Source: Uloborus plumipes | Lineage: Eukaryota > Arthropoda > Arachnida > Araneae > Uloboridae | Reading direction: 5' to 3' | DNA: 64,000 bases | Assembly: GCA_038373865.1 (NCBI GenBank) | Contig: JAXGGA010002009.1 | Location: forward strand, 62,001-126,000 | In this document: positions 1-12,330 of the stretch, piece by piece | How the letters are laid out: every line of letters begins with the position of its first letter | How positions within the stretch are numbered: position 1 is the stretch's first letter | Position numbers and translations under genes: made by a program | The notes under the pieces: model-generated | What the model saw: only the letters and a program-made list of their open reading frames with translations | Told to the model about the DNA's origin: nothing | The model's database searches: none

Positions 1-917
1 CTTCCACCGTCCCATTCCATCGGTTCTCCCTTAATGTTTAGGAAATGCCACTTGAATGTTAAATGCATGTTTGAAGAACCAGATACAGTGACACGTTTAA
101 CATGAAACTGAAGCGGCTGCAATATTTTTTCATTTAAAAAGAATTTCGTGCTTAAATATTTGTATTAAATTGCACAGTATACTGTTCCCGGTCTGATGTA
201 TAACTTTCTATAAACCGATTTTTCAGGTTGAGCGTTTTCATATATTAATAGTAAAATATTTAGTTTTAATTGACAATTACGTAAGATCATTGTTTTCTAA
301 AAAAATAATTATTATTTTATGTAGTGAAGTTTGAATTTAACAAGTGCATTAAAAGTCTACGTACTGAATGGTGGAGAGTCTATGGAAAAATTTAAATACA
401 TGAGCAATTGGGAAGTATACGCTCTGATATATTTACTAAATGGTCATTACGTATTTTTGGCTCATAAGAACAAGTATTTGGTTTCATTTTCTTTCACTGT
501 GATTATTGTCGCTACACATAGCTGGTAATCAATTTTTTAAAGAGAGCGAAGAACTTTATTAACTATTGATTATTTTTGTGAGTGCGTGCAAAAAGTGCGT
601 GCATTTTTCAAAATTTATTCATACAAACATTATGGAAGATCGAGTTTTAAGTAGCATTTGCGTTTTTAGGTTACTTGGGGCTTTTGCTTCATTGTTTAAA
701 CCTTTTCCTTTATGCACGTAACTATGAAAAAAAAAAAATTCGGATTTGGCTTTTTCGTGCAATTTAAGCATTTTCTTCTCATAACCGAAATTTTACCATA
801 CATGTTTTATGTGTCCCAATTAATCCAAACCTATCTAACTTTGAAAAACAGGAAATAAAAATAGTTGACATCTGATTCTTTACTATTCGTCTGCTGGTTT
901 CAACAAACCATGCATGA
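1..917. other. AT-rich sequence, no recognised feature
   Basis: No convincing coding signal or repeat boundary is visible. The short open frames here have no recognisable family and biased AT-rich codons. It may be intergenic, or intronic if the calpain gene starts further left. Confidence 0.5.
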
Positions 918-919
918 TA

Positions 920-2453
920 CACTGCGATGCAAAAGTTTAGACAAAATGCAAATATGTGAATAAAAAGAAAACTATTCAACGAAATGCTTTCAAAGTTCTA
1001 CTGCAGGTACACAATATGGTCCCAAATACGTGTCTGGAGTTCTTATAACTATAACTGGAATCAAATTTTGGATATTACAAAAGATATTTTTTTACATTGT
1101 TGCAAAAGTTTAGACAATAGTCAGATTTTATGCAAATATCCCTTGAAATGTGATTAGTAGAGGAAATGCGGGACTGTATTATTCCTTTATAAAGTGCAGA
1201 GATTGCTGAATAAATAATCAAAATCTCAAAAGCTCTTTAGTTCTCGTGTAAAGAAAATGAGAAAGTTTTTAAGCCGAAATTCGAAAATGAACCTACTTTA
1301 TTCATTTTTTGTCTTTTAAATCGGCTCTAGTATGGTAGTACATTGTTTTATACTTTGTGGAGAGCAAATTCAGACATGAGTATCAATCAAAAAGTCCAAG
1401 AAAAATTATATTTCTTAAGGATGAAGGAATTGAAAAAACGGCTGAGACTGATGATTTGCCCCTTAATCCTACAAAACTTCAACTTGGGTCAAAAACAGCA
1501 CGTGACAGCATAAGTAAATGAACAACTGAATCAGAATGCCCCCCCCCCAAAAAAAACAATGAATTGTGCTTGAGCCTTTTCGGACAGAGTGTCCCAAATA
1601 AGCCAGATTTTATTGGTAAAAGCAGCACAGCATATGATCATTGGATATTTCTCAAGCCCGCGAAAAGAATTATAATTCATCTAGGCCATCCCAATTTTAA
1701 TATTTTTTATCAAAGAAAGTACCATTCATTTTTTAGTCACGATGATACATATGCTGATTTTCACATTAAAATCAGGCTTATTTGGGACACTCTGCCCGAA
1801 AAGGCTCAGGCACAATTCTTATTTTTTTTTTATGCATTCCGATTCAGTTGTTCATCTACTTATGCTGTCACTTGCTGTTTTTGACCCAAGTTGAAGTTTT
1901 GTGGGATTAAGGGGTGAATCGTCAGTCTGAGCCGTTTTTTCAATTCCTTCATCCTTAAGAAATATATTTTTTCTTGGACTTTTTGATCGATACGCATGTC
2001 TGAATTTGCTCTCTACGAAGTAAAAAACAATGTACTACCATACTAGAGCCGATTTAAAAGACAAAAAATTAATAAAGTAGGTTCATTTTCAAATTTCGGC
2101 TTCCAAACTTTCTCATCTTCTTTACACGAAAACTAAAGAGCTTTTGAGATTTTGATTATTTATTCAGCAATCTCTGCACTTTATAAATGAATAATACAGT
2201 CCCGCATTTCCTCCACCAATCACATTTAAAGGGATATTTGCATAAAATCTGACTATTGTCTAAACTTTTGCAACAATGTAAAAAAATGTCTTTTGTAATA
2301 TTCAAAATTTGATTCCAGATAAAGTTATAAGAACTCCAGACACTTATTTGGGACCATATTGTGTACCTGCAGTAGAAAATTGAAAGCATTTCGTTGAATA
2401 GTTTTCATTTTATTCACATATTTGCATTTTGTCTAAACTTTTGCATCGCAGTG
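920..2453. mobile_element. Foldback DNA element, Tc1/mariner-like ends, TA target duplication
   Basis: The two halves are inverted copies, with arms of about 0.7 kb (920-1630 and 1745-2453) around a short spacer. The left end reads CACTGCGATGCAAAAGTTTA and the right end is its reverse complement. TA dinucleotides flank both ends (918-919 and 2454-2455), as expected for Tc1/mariner-type integration. The arms differ at scattered bases and by small indels, so this is an aged element and not a read-through chimera. The open frames inside read across the palindrome and match no transposase I recognise, so the element looks non-autonomous. Confidence 0.8.
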
Positions 2454-2455
2454 TA

Positions 2456-3269
2456 CTACATTGAGAAACATGTAATTAAAATACACTTAAAGTTATAAAC
2501 CAGCTTTAATAACCTTTTATAGCTGATTTAATGTACAGTTTAAATTGTGAGAATTGTTTTAGATACATTGTGAAGAATTTTGCTTTAGATATGGGTTGAC
2601 TCCAAAATTAGTTTGCATTCATGCATTGAGATACCTATGATTCTGTTGTCTTAAAATAAATATTGAATCAATTCGTTTTTCTCTGACTTATTTAGAAAAA
2701 ATAAACTATCTATAAAAAAAGTATTTTAAAGAAAGCGTACACCATATCCTTTATCACAGCCCTTTTTCCAAGGGGAAATTAATTACGTACACTCAAACGT
2801 AATACATTGCGTAACATTTAGCAGGAGTACGCTTTAAAACTTTTTGCTCGAGAAACAGCGTTTAATAGAATATTAGCAGCATCTAAAATTTGTTGAATTG
2901 TTAAACAAGATATTTTTTAAAGAGTTTGTTAAGAAGAGCAGATTTAGTCAATTTTACCATGCGTAAATTGTGAAATATAGGTGAAGTATGAAATATTTTA
3001 TGAATTATTATTAATTTTTTTGTGTGAAATATTTCATTTGTGAAATATTTCGAAATACTTTCAGTTTAAAATCGTCATAAGCAGAGTATCCAGCCATCTA
3101 AATATTTCAAATATTCGTTTATACAATATTAAAAGTGTACAAGCTTTATTTTCTTTTGTTTTGTATTTCTGAGTAAGAATTAAATACTTTTTCTCTATTA
3201 TACAAATTTTTGGAAGAAATGTATTTTGAGTAAAGCTGATAGCTAACTTAATTTCTTTACATTAAATTT
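2456..3269. other. AT-rich spacer, nothing recognised
   Basis: AT-rich DNA with short local inverted repeats (for example gaaatatttc near 3020-3050). No gene or element boundary is supported. Confidence 0.5.
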
Positions 3270-3517
3270 GAAGGGGCAAGTGGATAAAGGTGATATGTGA
3301 CAATTTTATAAATTTGTAGAAAAAGCTTTCAAAAAAAAAAAAATGTTGTGTTTTTTTTAATAGATTTTTCTCAACAGATAAAACGGGGTCATATTCTTAG
3401 TTACCAACCATTTCTGTGACTAAGGGGCCATGATACTGGTGGAATAATCACCTTCATCCATGATAAAAAGTAAGATTCAAAAATTGTCACATATCACCTT
3501 TATCCACTTGCCCCTTC
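3270..3517. mobile_element. MITE with about 38-bp inverted ends
   Basis: The left end GAAGGGGCAAGTGGATAAAG is mirrored by a right end finishing CTTGCCCCTTC. The inverted match runs about 38 bp at 3270-3307 and 3480-3517. The element is about 248 bp long and has no coding capacity. The flanks are AT-rich and the target duplication is not clear. Confidence 0.7.
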
Positions 3518-5086
3518 ATTTTATATTTTCTATGCAATGAAATGAAGCAGTTACTCCTCCCTCCATTTAAAATGAAAAGTAGCGTGACATATGACAAAGG
3601 GAGGTGCCAAAGTGTGCCATATTATGACAAAGGGCTAGGAGCTGAAAAATGTTAAAATAAGTAACAGCACTTATGAACAGCCCCTAAAGATATTTTTGCA
3701 TCAGCAAAGTTGTTTTAATTCTCTTAAAATATTTCAAAATAATTTTATGAAGAATTTTTTTTAAGTTCATTCAATGTACTGTCTAATCTTCTTATGTAAA
3801 AGCTTCCGCGCATTTACGCATGCGTCAGGTCTTCTCCGCTCTTAATAAAATAGGGGTGTTAGGTAAGATAACAATGAGGGGAAGAATAATAAAAAGCATT
3901 TTGAGCCGTATCAAAACGTGGAGCGATGCTAATTTCAAATACATAGTTTAGTTGAATCTGTCAAAAGGATACAGCAAATGCAAGTTTTAAATTGAAAACT
4001 TCGGAAAGTTATATCGCCCACTTCCCATCTACCATTTTTTCACTGGAACTCTTCGCGAGTGCTAGACTCGGCTTTCACGAATGGAGAGTATTCCTTTCTC
4101 CTAAAATTATAAATATTTAAATGGTCTGTCATTACCGCGGAAAATCCTCAGCTTCAAGCTTTTTCAAGGCAGCAAATAATGCTATCTCTCCTTTTTTTCT
4201 CTTTTTCTCGAGAAGTGTTTGTGTACCGTCGTGAAAGCCACCTTTTTTTATTTACTTATCTCCAAAGATTATAGTTCATTAGCAACAGCACTCTATTTTG
4301 GCGCACTAATTTGAGCGCCAGACGGATTTTCGCCCTTCCTTTGACTGATTCGGCTGTGCAGAAGGCCAAAAAGACGCCCACTCGTCCAAAGGTAGTTATG
4401 GATTGCAAGCCGGGGAAGCGGAAAGGTCTCAGGGCGAAGACACGCAGCGGCCAGTTCTAGTCTAATCTGGTTTTGCAATGGAGGATATTGTCGGTGAAAG
4501 ACTCACCTGTTTGTCCTTAATTATTTCATTCCCCCCTTTCAAATGTGGCCTCTCATTTTAATAATAACCCTCTCCAAAACAAGAACTTTAACTTCTATTC
4601 ACACTGCACGTTACGGCATGAAGGAACGTTAGGTGATCAATCATACGCCTAAGGATAGGTTTCACTTGGTGTCCTCGCCTGTCAAAAAAGCGGGCAACTT
4701 TTTTCCAAAACCCAAATGATAGGGTTGCTACCCCCTAGCTACGAACTCCTTTTTTTTTTTTTTATCAACATACTTCTCTTGTTCTCTCGAGGTCTCGAGT
4801 GAGATTTTTTGAGCTTTGTTGAGCAAATATGAGTCAGAATTGGCGCTGGCAGAATTACCAGTTGCCGGCAGACATAACACAACAGATCTGAAATCTGAAC
4901 ATCCGAAAAGTTTTTTCTTTTTTAAATTAAATATTAGGCTGACTGGCGACGTTCTCAGATAAGATAATTTTAACACTAAAGTTGATTAAACTCGCCAACA
5001 AATTCTAACTTTGTTTGCTGCTCATGAAAAATCAGCAAAAAAAAAAAAAAAAAAAATCTCAACCTAACCCTCCTAACCCTTTTTTC
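3518..5086. other. Unannotated stretch with a GC-richer patch
   Basis: Nothing is recognised. The part at about 4020-4480 is richer in GC and CpG than its surroundings and could hold an unrecognised exon or old promoter, but I see no splice-framed coding segment or known motif. A poly-A run lies at about 5036-5055. Confidence 0.4.
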
Positions 5087-7806
5087 CATGGATAAGGGAA
5101 CATAAAAGGGACCATAACTCGGCACTAAATATGAATAGAACAATTTGGTAAATGGCATTTTAAAGTACGTTAGTTGCTGCTTAATTTGATATGCAACATC
5201 ACTAATTAGATAAAAATTTTCTTTTTCAAAAAATGAAATTTAAATTTCAAATTTAAATTTCTCGAAAAACATATAATGAATTTTTTTGAAAAAATTCTCA
5301 AAAATTCTTGTGTATTTCATCTATGTTTGTACAAATTTTTAGATTGGGATCTCAATGGATCATATTTTTTTGAATTTTTGAATAAAACTGTATAGGAAAA
5401 AAATGATATTTTTTAGATTCTATTTATTTAAATACTAAGTTCTCTTGCTTGTGATGGTCTAAAAAGTAGTAAACAAACATGAATATGTTTAAAGTGAGCT
5501 AGCATGAGCTTATAGATTTGTCAGGTTCACCCCCCTCCCCCCTTCCTCCCCCGCACAACCACTCTTTTTTAATTCAAAACTGTTCAAAATGTTTAAAAAA
5601 AAAAAAAAAAACTCTTTGATACAAAATGAATAGTAAACTTATTTAAAGTTGGTAAATGAGTTTCCTTATAACTAGACGAAGTATCCCCCTCCTCCACCCA
5701 AATATACCATTACGCTGTACTATTATGACGTCTAACCTGGGGATATGAATTGACTATTATTTTTACTCTAGGTAAGTGAGCTAGCATTAACTTGTCGATT
5801 GGTCAGCTCCCCCTCCCTTCCTTCCTGACCCAACCATTTTCCCCCAAAACTGTTTAAATTGCTAAAAAAAAAAGCTTCTTTGATACAAAATGAACAGTAA
5901 ACTTATTTAAAGTCGGTAAATGGGCTTCCTTATAACAAGGCAAAGCACAACCCTTCCCCCACCCAAACATACCATTAACGCTATATTAATATGACGTCTC
6001 ACCTGGGGATTGATTTGAGGATTATTTTCCCCCTAGGTATATATTGTTTTTCAGACGAAGTGTTTCGTTTTCAATCCGAACTTCACAAAGTGTACTTCCA
6101 TTCAAAATCTGAATTTAAACTTATGGTTTCTTTCATCCCCTCACCCAGCACCAATCTTCAATTTTGAAGGGAGGAAATAAATGGGTCGCCCCAAGATCAT
6201 AGCAAACAGCAAAATAGCACTGTTTCCATTTGTTCTCATAATGTTTTCCCATTATTTTCACACAAAACTGAAAAGAAATCAAAGTGCCACGTTATATGTC
6301 AGTCCCCATCACTGCCTTTCCTTTCTCTTATTGGACAAAGCTCATGAGCTAATAGGAAAGAGTAACAAACAGAACAAACTGAAACACTACCAGACATCAG
6401 TAGAGACTAAGGCTTTGAAATGGGTTTAGGCGGGATGATAAAAAAAAAAAAATAAAAGTTTGGAGTGGAAAGGTAGGGTAAGGGGGGGAGCAATCTGTAA
6501 AGAAGTTAAACAACATGTGAGGTTGTGCTCAAAAAACCAGTGTTTGTTTAAAAAATGTATATAGATATATCTTGCTGCATTACTTTCCTTTACAACAAAA
6601 TGAAAAAGAGCACAAACGATTAAACAAATTAAATAACAGCTGCACACTAGATAATGTGGAAAGATAGTTATGGGGACACAGACATATGATCTGATACTTT
6701 GATTTATTTTCAGTTTTGTGCGAAAAGAATAGAAAAAACGACGAGAACAAGGAGAAACAGTGCTATTTTGCTCTTTGCTATGATCTTGGGGCGACCCATT
6801 TATTTCCTCCCTTCAAAATTGAAGATTGGTGCTGGGGTAGAAGATGAAATGAATCATAAAGTTAAATTTCAGATATTGAATGGAAGTACACTTTGAAGTT
6901 CTGATCGAAAAGAAACACTTCGTCTGAAAAACAATATGTATACCTAGGGTGAAAATAATCCTCAACTCAATCCCCAGGTTAGACGTCATATTAGTATAGT
7001 GTGAATGGTATATTTGGGTGGGGAGGGGGATACTTCGTCTAGTTATAAGGAAACCCATTTCCCCACTTTAAATAAGTTTACTATTCATTTTTCATCGAAG
7101 AGTTTTTGTTTTTTTAAACATTTTGAACAGTTTTGAATTAAAAAAGAGTGGTTGTGCGGGGGAGAAAGGGGTAGGGGGTGAACCTGACAAATCTATAAGC
7201 TCATGCCAGCTCACTTTAAACATATTCATGTTTGTTTACTACTTTTTAGACCATCACGAGCAAGAGAACTTAGTATTTAAATAAATGGAATCTAAAAAAT
7301 ATCATTTTTTTCCTGTACAGTTTTATTCAAAAATTCAAAAAAATATGATCCCATTGAGATCCCAGTCTAAAAATTTGTACAAACATAGATAAAATACACA
7401 AACATTTTTGAGAATTTTTTCAAAAAAATTCATTATATGTTTTTCGAGAAATTTAAATTTGAAATTTAAATTTCATTTTTTGAAAAAGAAAATTTTTATC
7501 AAATTAGTCATGTTGCATATCCGATTAAGCGGCAACTAACGTACTTTAAAATGCCATTTACCAAATCGTTCTATTCATATTTAGTGCCGAGTTATGGTCC
7601 CTTTTATGTTCCCTTATCCATGGAAAAAAGAGGGTTTTTTCAAAGTTCAAAGTCTCATAAATGAAAAAATAATAGAGATAAAAATCCAAAAATTGCGACT
7701 TTTGATTACCTCAAGAGGTACAATTGATGAGCCAAATGTGAAAGAAATACAAAAATGTAAGGTAAAATTTTTCTCAGATTTTGGATCACTTGACGTGGAA
7801 TGACCC
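5087..7806. mobile_element. Long foldback element with GGGTCATTCCACGTCAA terminus, left end truncated
   Basis: The left arm (about 5087-6315) is the inverted copy of the right arm (about 6660-7622), with a loop of about 350 bp. The right arm continues outward to 7806, where it ends ...TTGACGTGGAATGACCC. The reverse complement, GGGTCATTCCACGTCAA, closely matches the ends of the TTAA-flanked element at 15969-18509. The left arm lacks this outer 180 bp and meets a poly-A run instead. The left arm also carries an internal direct duplication absent from the right arm. No intact protein is encoded. Confidence 0.7.
5494..6038. repeat. Direct duplication inside the left foldback arm
   Basis: Two units beginning GTGAGCTAGCAT start at 5494 and 5776, about 282 and 263 bp long. 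Both hold the same order of motifs: a C-rich stretch, a poly-A run, GATACAAAATGAA, then ATGACGTCT. The right arm has a single counterpart (about 6940-7212), so the duplication arose after the foldback formed, or was lost from one arm. Confidence 0.75.
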
Positions 7807-8540
7807 TAGCACTTTTTTTTACGTTGCCGACGCTTTAAAATATTATAATTTAAGATTTATTAGGGCTATACAGTTGAATAATTGCCCATTTTAAAGACAA
7901 CAATCTGCGTTGCCCGGCAATCACGGTCTACCTCTGAAGTAAAATGGTGTCAATTGAAGCATGTTCAACATTTAGGCTTAAATAAATAAAGAGTATAATT
8001 TTTCCGTCAACGTGTAGAAAAGAGTAGTTTTATGATTGAAAACTTAAATTTGAACCAATTTGGATTTTTTATTATTATTTTTGTTTTAATTCCAAAAATT
8101 CAGCTATTGTTATTAATAGGTGAAAAAATTCCATTTATAAGATTTTTCTGACGAAAACTCCGCAAGGATGGTTTTGGTTTTCGTGCGGGGGGGGGGGGGT
8201 ATGTGTTTTTATTTTTGAATGCAAACAGGTCGAACTTATGAAATTTTTCTCTCAGGAAAATGATTTCGTATACGATAATAGAATTGAGTCTGTAATGGAT
8301 ATGTTTGTATTTTAATATCAAACAGATGAGACTTGATATTATCTCTTTCGAAGCTAGTTTAAAAGCTATACTATTGCATAATGGAAACAAGTGGATTTTG
8401 TTATCACTAGCATATTTAATCAAAATGAAGAAAACGTGTGGAGTTTTGTACGCTTTTTTTAGATATAATTTGGTACAACACATATCATGGAACATTTATT
8501 TCTGTCAAATTAAATCAGACGAATTTGATTAACTGCTTTC
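7807..8540. other. AT-rich spacer
   Basis: AT-rich with a G run at about 8187-8200. A 131-codon minus-strand frame (8100-8495) shows no recognised domain and looks like chance. No element ends are visible. Confidence 0.5.
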
Positions 8541-8945
8541 CCTAGCAGCATCATCTCATCGGCCGATGATCGGCCATTCATCGAAACCCGATGAAATTCT
8601 CATCGGCCGATCATCCAATATGTCTCATTGGCCAAGCAGAATCCGAGCAGCAAAATCCGATGAGAATACGATGAGATTCGGAGCAATTTACGAGCAGAAC
8701 AGTCCCGTGCCGAGGAATTACATCGGGAAACTTGATCGAAAGGATATCGTTTTCCGATGGAATATAGCTCATCTTATTTTCATCGGGAAAGTTGATCGGA
8801 AGGATATCGCTTTCCGATGAAAAGTAGCTCATCGAAAACCGTGCTCGGATACTGATCGGAACGATGTCATCGTGCGTTACAGGATCAGTTTACGAGGAGT
8901 TTGTTGATCGGCCGAGCAAAATCCGATGAGTTGATGCTACTTGGG
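8541..8945. mobile_element. Non-autonomous element packed with CATCGG/CGATGA motifs
   Basis: The ends are imperfect inverted repeats: left CCTAGCAGCATCATCTCATC, right ...GATGAGTTGATGCTACTTGGG. The interior is dense in short palindromic words built on ATCGGCCGAT, TCATCGG and CCGATGA, many in near-repeats of 30-60 bp such as the CATCGGGAAA-TTGATCG blocks at 8720-8810. The CG content is far above the flanks. Open frames on both strands follow from the repeats. The right terminus, CCCAAGTAGCA when reversed, resembles the ends of the small MITE at 9299-9416. Confidence 0.65.
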
Positions 8946-9159
8946 TTGGTTTTACACAATGCTATTTCCTCAGCAATGGCAAGAAGAAATATATGTATAA
9001 AAAAAAGACTGCTTCTTATTCTACGGGGTCTTCATATTAAGTTATATCTTTTCATAAACTTTGTAAAGAATATTTGTAAGCTAGTACTGGAATACGTAAA
9101 ACCAGAATTTCCAAGTATGATTGATGATGCAAAGCTAAAAAACGTTTCTTTGGAGGGTC

Positions 9160-9799
9160 CCCTACTAAAAATGACCCGTAGAGATCAATAAAAAAATGTC
9201 TACGGGGAAATGGCCAACGGACATCAATAGAGCTAACTCAGTAGAGGTCTACTGATATCAGTTGAACGAGATGCTATGGATCTCTATTGATATCCATACC
9301 CAGGTAGCACAAATAACCTTTAAACGTTTTATAAACGTTTTTAAGCGGTTGTTACAACGTTAATAACCATTTTTCAACCTTTAAAAAACGAAGTGTGCTA
9401 CTTGGGTAAATTCTACGGTTTTGTTCTACTTATATCACTAGAAGACGCTATGGATCTCTATTGATATCCATAGATTCTACGGTTTTGTTCTACTGATATC
9501 CATAGACTCTACGGTTTTGTTCTACTGATATCACTATACCTCTGCTGATTTAGCTCTATTGATATCCGTTGGCCATTTCCCCGTATAATTTTTTTTTATT
9601 CTATGATGCTATGGATCTTTAGTGATATCCACAGATCCTACGGTTTTGTTCTATTGATATCACTAAAAGATGCTATGAATCTTGTTTTGATCTTTAATGA
9701 TATCAATAGGTCTCTACTGATTTAACAGTATTGATATCCGTAATCCATTTCTCCATACAATTTCTTTTTATTGATCTCTACGGGTCATTTTTACTAGGG
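9160..9799. mobile_element. Foldback element made of CTATTGATATC-type repeats
   Basis: The termini are inverted copies of about 35 bp beginning CCCTACTAAAAATGACCCGT. Inside, short blocks containing TCTATTGATATCC and TCTACGGTTTTGTTCTA recur in both orientations. GATATC is itself palindromic, so the element has many small hairpins. A 118-bp MITE is nested at 9299-9416. A related right end lies at 11120-11152. There is no coding capacity. Confidence 0.75.
9299..9416. mobile_element. 118-bp MITE with TA target duplication, nested
   Basis: The inverted ends are CCCAGGTAGCACA and TGTGCTACTTGGG, flanked by TA at 9297-9298 and 9417-9418. A neighbouring repeat unit of the host element still shows the uninterrupted site (TATCCATAGATTCTACGG, about 9469-9484), an empty-site control within the same locus. 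The interior is AT-rich with ACGTT/AACGTT repeats. Confidence 0.85.
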
Positions 9800-10022
9800 A
9801 TAGAACTACTCGCACAATGTAGTGTGTCATTGCACAAGTGTTGTGCAAAATATCCAGCAGAACAAAACTGATATATACTGTTTATAATAGCATTAATTAG
9901 CCACTGCATAAAAGTTTTGCACATATCAGGGCATTACACTACATTGAAATCTCAAATTTTAATCAATATGCATCGAGACTCATTATGTGGAGATGATGTC
10001 CTCAAAATGAAGATTTTTAGAT

Positions 10023-10389
10023 TAAAGACAAACTTATTTATGGAACTTCAAATGCTCCATATTTCACAATGCGGGCAATATACAATTTTCACATCAATTA
10101 TTTTGTATCCAGTTTAAAGAATAAAAATATGTGTTTTTTTTAATTATTTTTTTTAAATAATATCTTTGAAATGAATGGTTGAGACAGATGTCTGTAATGA
10201 TTTAAAAGACAAACTTATTTATGGAACTTCAAATGCTCCATATTTCACAATGCGGGCAATATACAATTTTCACATCAATTATTTTGTATCCAGTTTAAAG
10301 AATAAAAATATGTGTTTTTTTTTAATTATTTTTTTTAAATAATATCTTTGAAATGAATGGTTGAGACAGATGTCTGTAATGATTTAAAA
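10023..10389. repeat. Near-perfect 181/182-bp tandem duplication
   Basis: The unit beginning at 10023 is repeated directly from about 10204. The only difference I see is one T in a T homopolymer (8 versus 9 T). Such identity in otherwise divergent DNA implies a very recent duplication, or an assembly duplication of one unit. No gene is involved. Confidence 0.9.
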
Positions 10390-10734
10390 GAAAATTATTG
10401 ATTTTTTTTTAAACATAAAGGGGAAAAAAATGACTGGCATAATCTATGAATCTGCAATATCAGATTTTAAAAAGTCAGAAATTTTTTCAGTTAAAATTTC
10501 AGTCAAAATTAATTATTTTTAAATTATAGTTACCTTTATTTATAAAGTTTAAAATCATCTGCTTTTTTTATTATTATTATTAATAACCTTCCTAGCTCAC
10601 TAGTTTTACCGGGACTTACTACTTAAGTGTAAACTTAATGATTTCCTTTGTACAGATATTAATTGGAATTAATATACTTATTTATTCCAATTTTTTCATT
10701 TTTTTTCAATTCATTTAGGATTTCTATTCATGTC

Positions 10735-11152
10735 AATTAAAGCTTTATAAATATCCATTTGTATCGGTATCCTATTGATCGGATTTCTATTGATGTCTGT
10801 AAAGCTTTAAGTGATATCCATTGGGATCAATATCCTACTGACCAGATTTCTATTGATATCTATAAAGCTTCTATTGATATCCATTGGGATGCTTTCCTAC
10901 TGACCAAATTTCTATTGATGTCTATAGGGTTTTTATTGATATCCATTGGGATGCTTTCCTATTGACCAAATTTCTTTTGATGTCTATAAGGCTTCTATTG
11001 ATATCCATTGAGGATATGATCAATAGGCTACCTATATCAATAGTTTCTATTGATACCAATAGAGACATCTATAGAAATCAATTTATATCAATAGAACTGT
11101 GCCGATATCAATAGATTTTTCGATTGATCTCTCTGGGTCAGTTTTAGTAGGG
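10735..11152. repeat. Partial CTATTGATATC element with 62-63-bp minisatellite
   Basis: The right end (GGGTCAGTTTTAGTAGGG, ending at 11152) matches the inverted terminus of the element at 9160-9799. No matching left end was found. Inside, a unit of 62-63 bp containing TTTCTATTGATGTCTATA and GATATCCATTGGGAT repeats about four times (starts near 10782, 10845, 10907, 10969). Open frames rich in SIDIHWD-like words are products of this repeat and not genes. Confidence 0.75.
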
Positions 11153-11293
11153 TCCCCATTGATCAAGTGAATAAATTCTTGCTGATTAATGCTAAACACT
11201 TAATGGGGATGTTGCTGATGTCAAATTGAGAAAGAAATGAACAATAGCTAAGTTTTAATCATTATCTTAGTATTGATCATGTATATGAATATG

Positions 11294-11540
11294 CTGCCGG
11301 GCTAAGCACAAAAGTCGTATCTGCTTTTTTTAACAAATTGAGTTATCACCACTAGGTGGCTCTTTGTCATGTATTCTACCCAAATACATTATTATATGGT
11401 CATTTGAGAACAGAAAATATTTTTAAAAAAATTCTGAAAAAGTATCCTTTGAATCGAATACATGGTGGCGCAAAACTTTTAACAGTAATATCTCAGTTTG
11501 AGCTAGACTGCAGATACCACTTTTGCGCTTAGCACGGCAG
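11294..11540. mobile_element. 247-bp MITE
   Basis: The left end CTGCCGGGCTAAGCACAAAA and the right end ...TTTTGCGCTTAGCACGGCAG are inverted copies with few mismatches over about 30 bp. No coding capacity. The target duplication is not clear. Confidence 0.7.
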
Positions 11541-12330
11541 TCCTGCATATTTCTTTCAAACTTTAGCCGAACGCTCAAACAGTCTGCTTATGACGGAGAT
11601 AAACTATTGACCTATTTGAATTCAGCTCATCATTTTGCACTAAGATCGTGTATTTTTCTCCATTTAACAGAAACAAAGTTTCTTCTTCTACTTTTTTTTT
11701 TTTTTTGACTTGTGGTATTAATGAGAATGAGGACAGGCTGTTTTCCCCGCACTAACACTGTATAGACAGAAAAAAAAACTTTTACGGGATTCAATACTGA
11801 ATTCTACAACGGTTGTATTTTTCTGATTTCGGTCATTGATCTTTGAGCATTTTTAGTTCTGAATCTGGAATTGATCTTTATTTTACCCCATATAGACAGA
11901 ATTCTTCAAAAAACATAAAATTTCCGAAAAAAAATGCAAAATTATGGCTTAAAATAAAATAAAAATGTGTGTGTGTGTTTTTTTTAATTTTATTTTATTT
12001 TTTGCACTTTTTAGCTCCGACAACGCATCATTTTGTCTAAAAAAGAGGTTTACCTTTTTCCATTTATTTAATTTTTTATGAGATATACCATGAGTTCATA
12101 AGCCCATCCCCCTTTTCCAACACTTCTAATGAGGAAAATATGCCCGATTTTCATTTCAAAGAGCTTATTTATATCGCTCATATTCTGCTTCTGATTTTTT
12201 CCCTTGTGTTCCCTATGAAATGCATTTTAATCAAAATTACAATAGCCGAAGCCCGAAGATAATATGCTTGCTAATAGTAACTTAGTTCTGGCTCAGTACA
12301 TTGGTTTAAAATGCTAGTGATTGTGTACAG
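11541..12330. other. AT-rich spacer
   Basis: Low-complexity A/T stretches and a short GT run near 11968. No gene or bounded element recognised. Confidence 0.5.

Noticed and set aside
1564..1884. 106-codon frame through the centre of the first palindrome
   Set aside because: Covers the mirrored arms of a foldback element. No transposase motif.
8100..8495. 131-codon minus-strand protein
   Set aside because: AT-rich chance frame with a forward frame overlapping it. Pro run from a G homopolymer and no recognised motif.
10759..11114. Repetitive peptide SIDIHWD-type
   Set aside because: Translation of the 62-63-bp minisatellite. Frames are not maintained between units.
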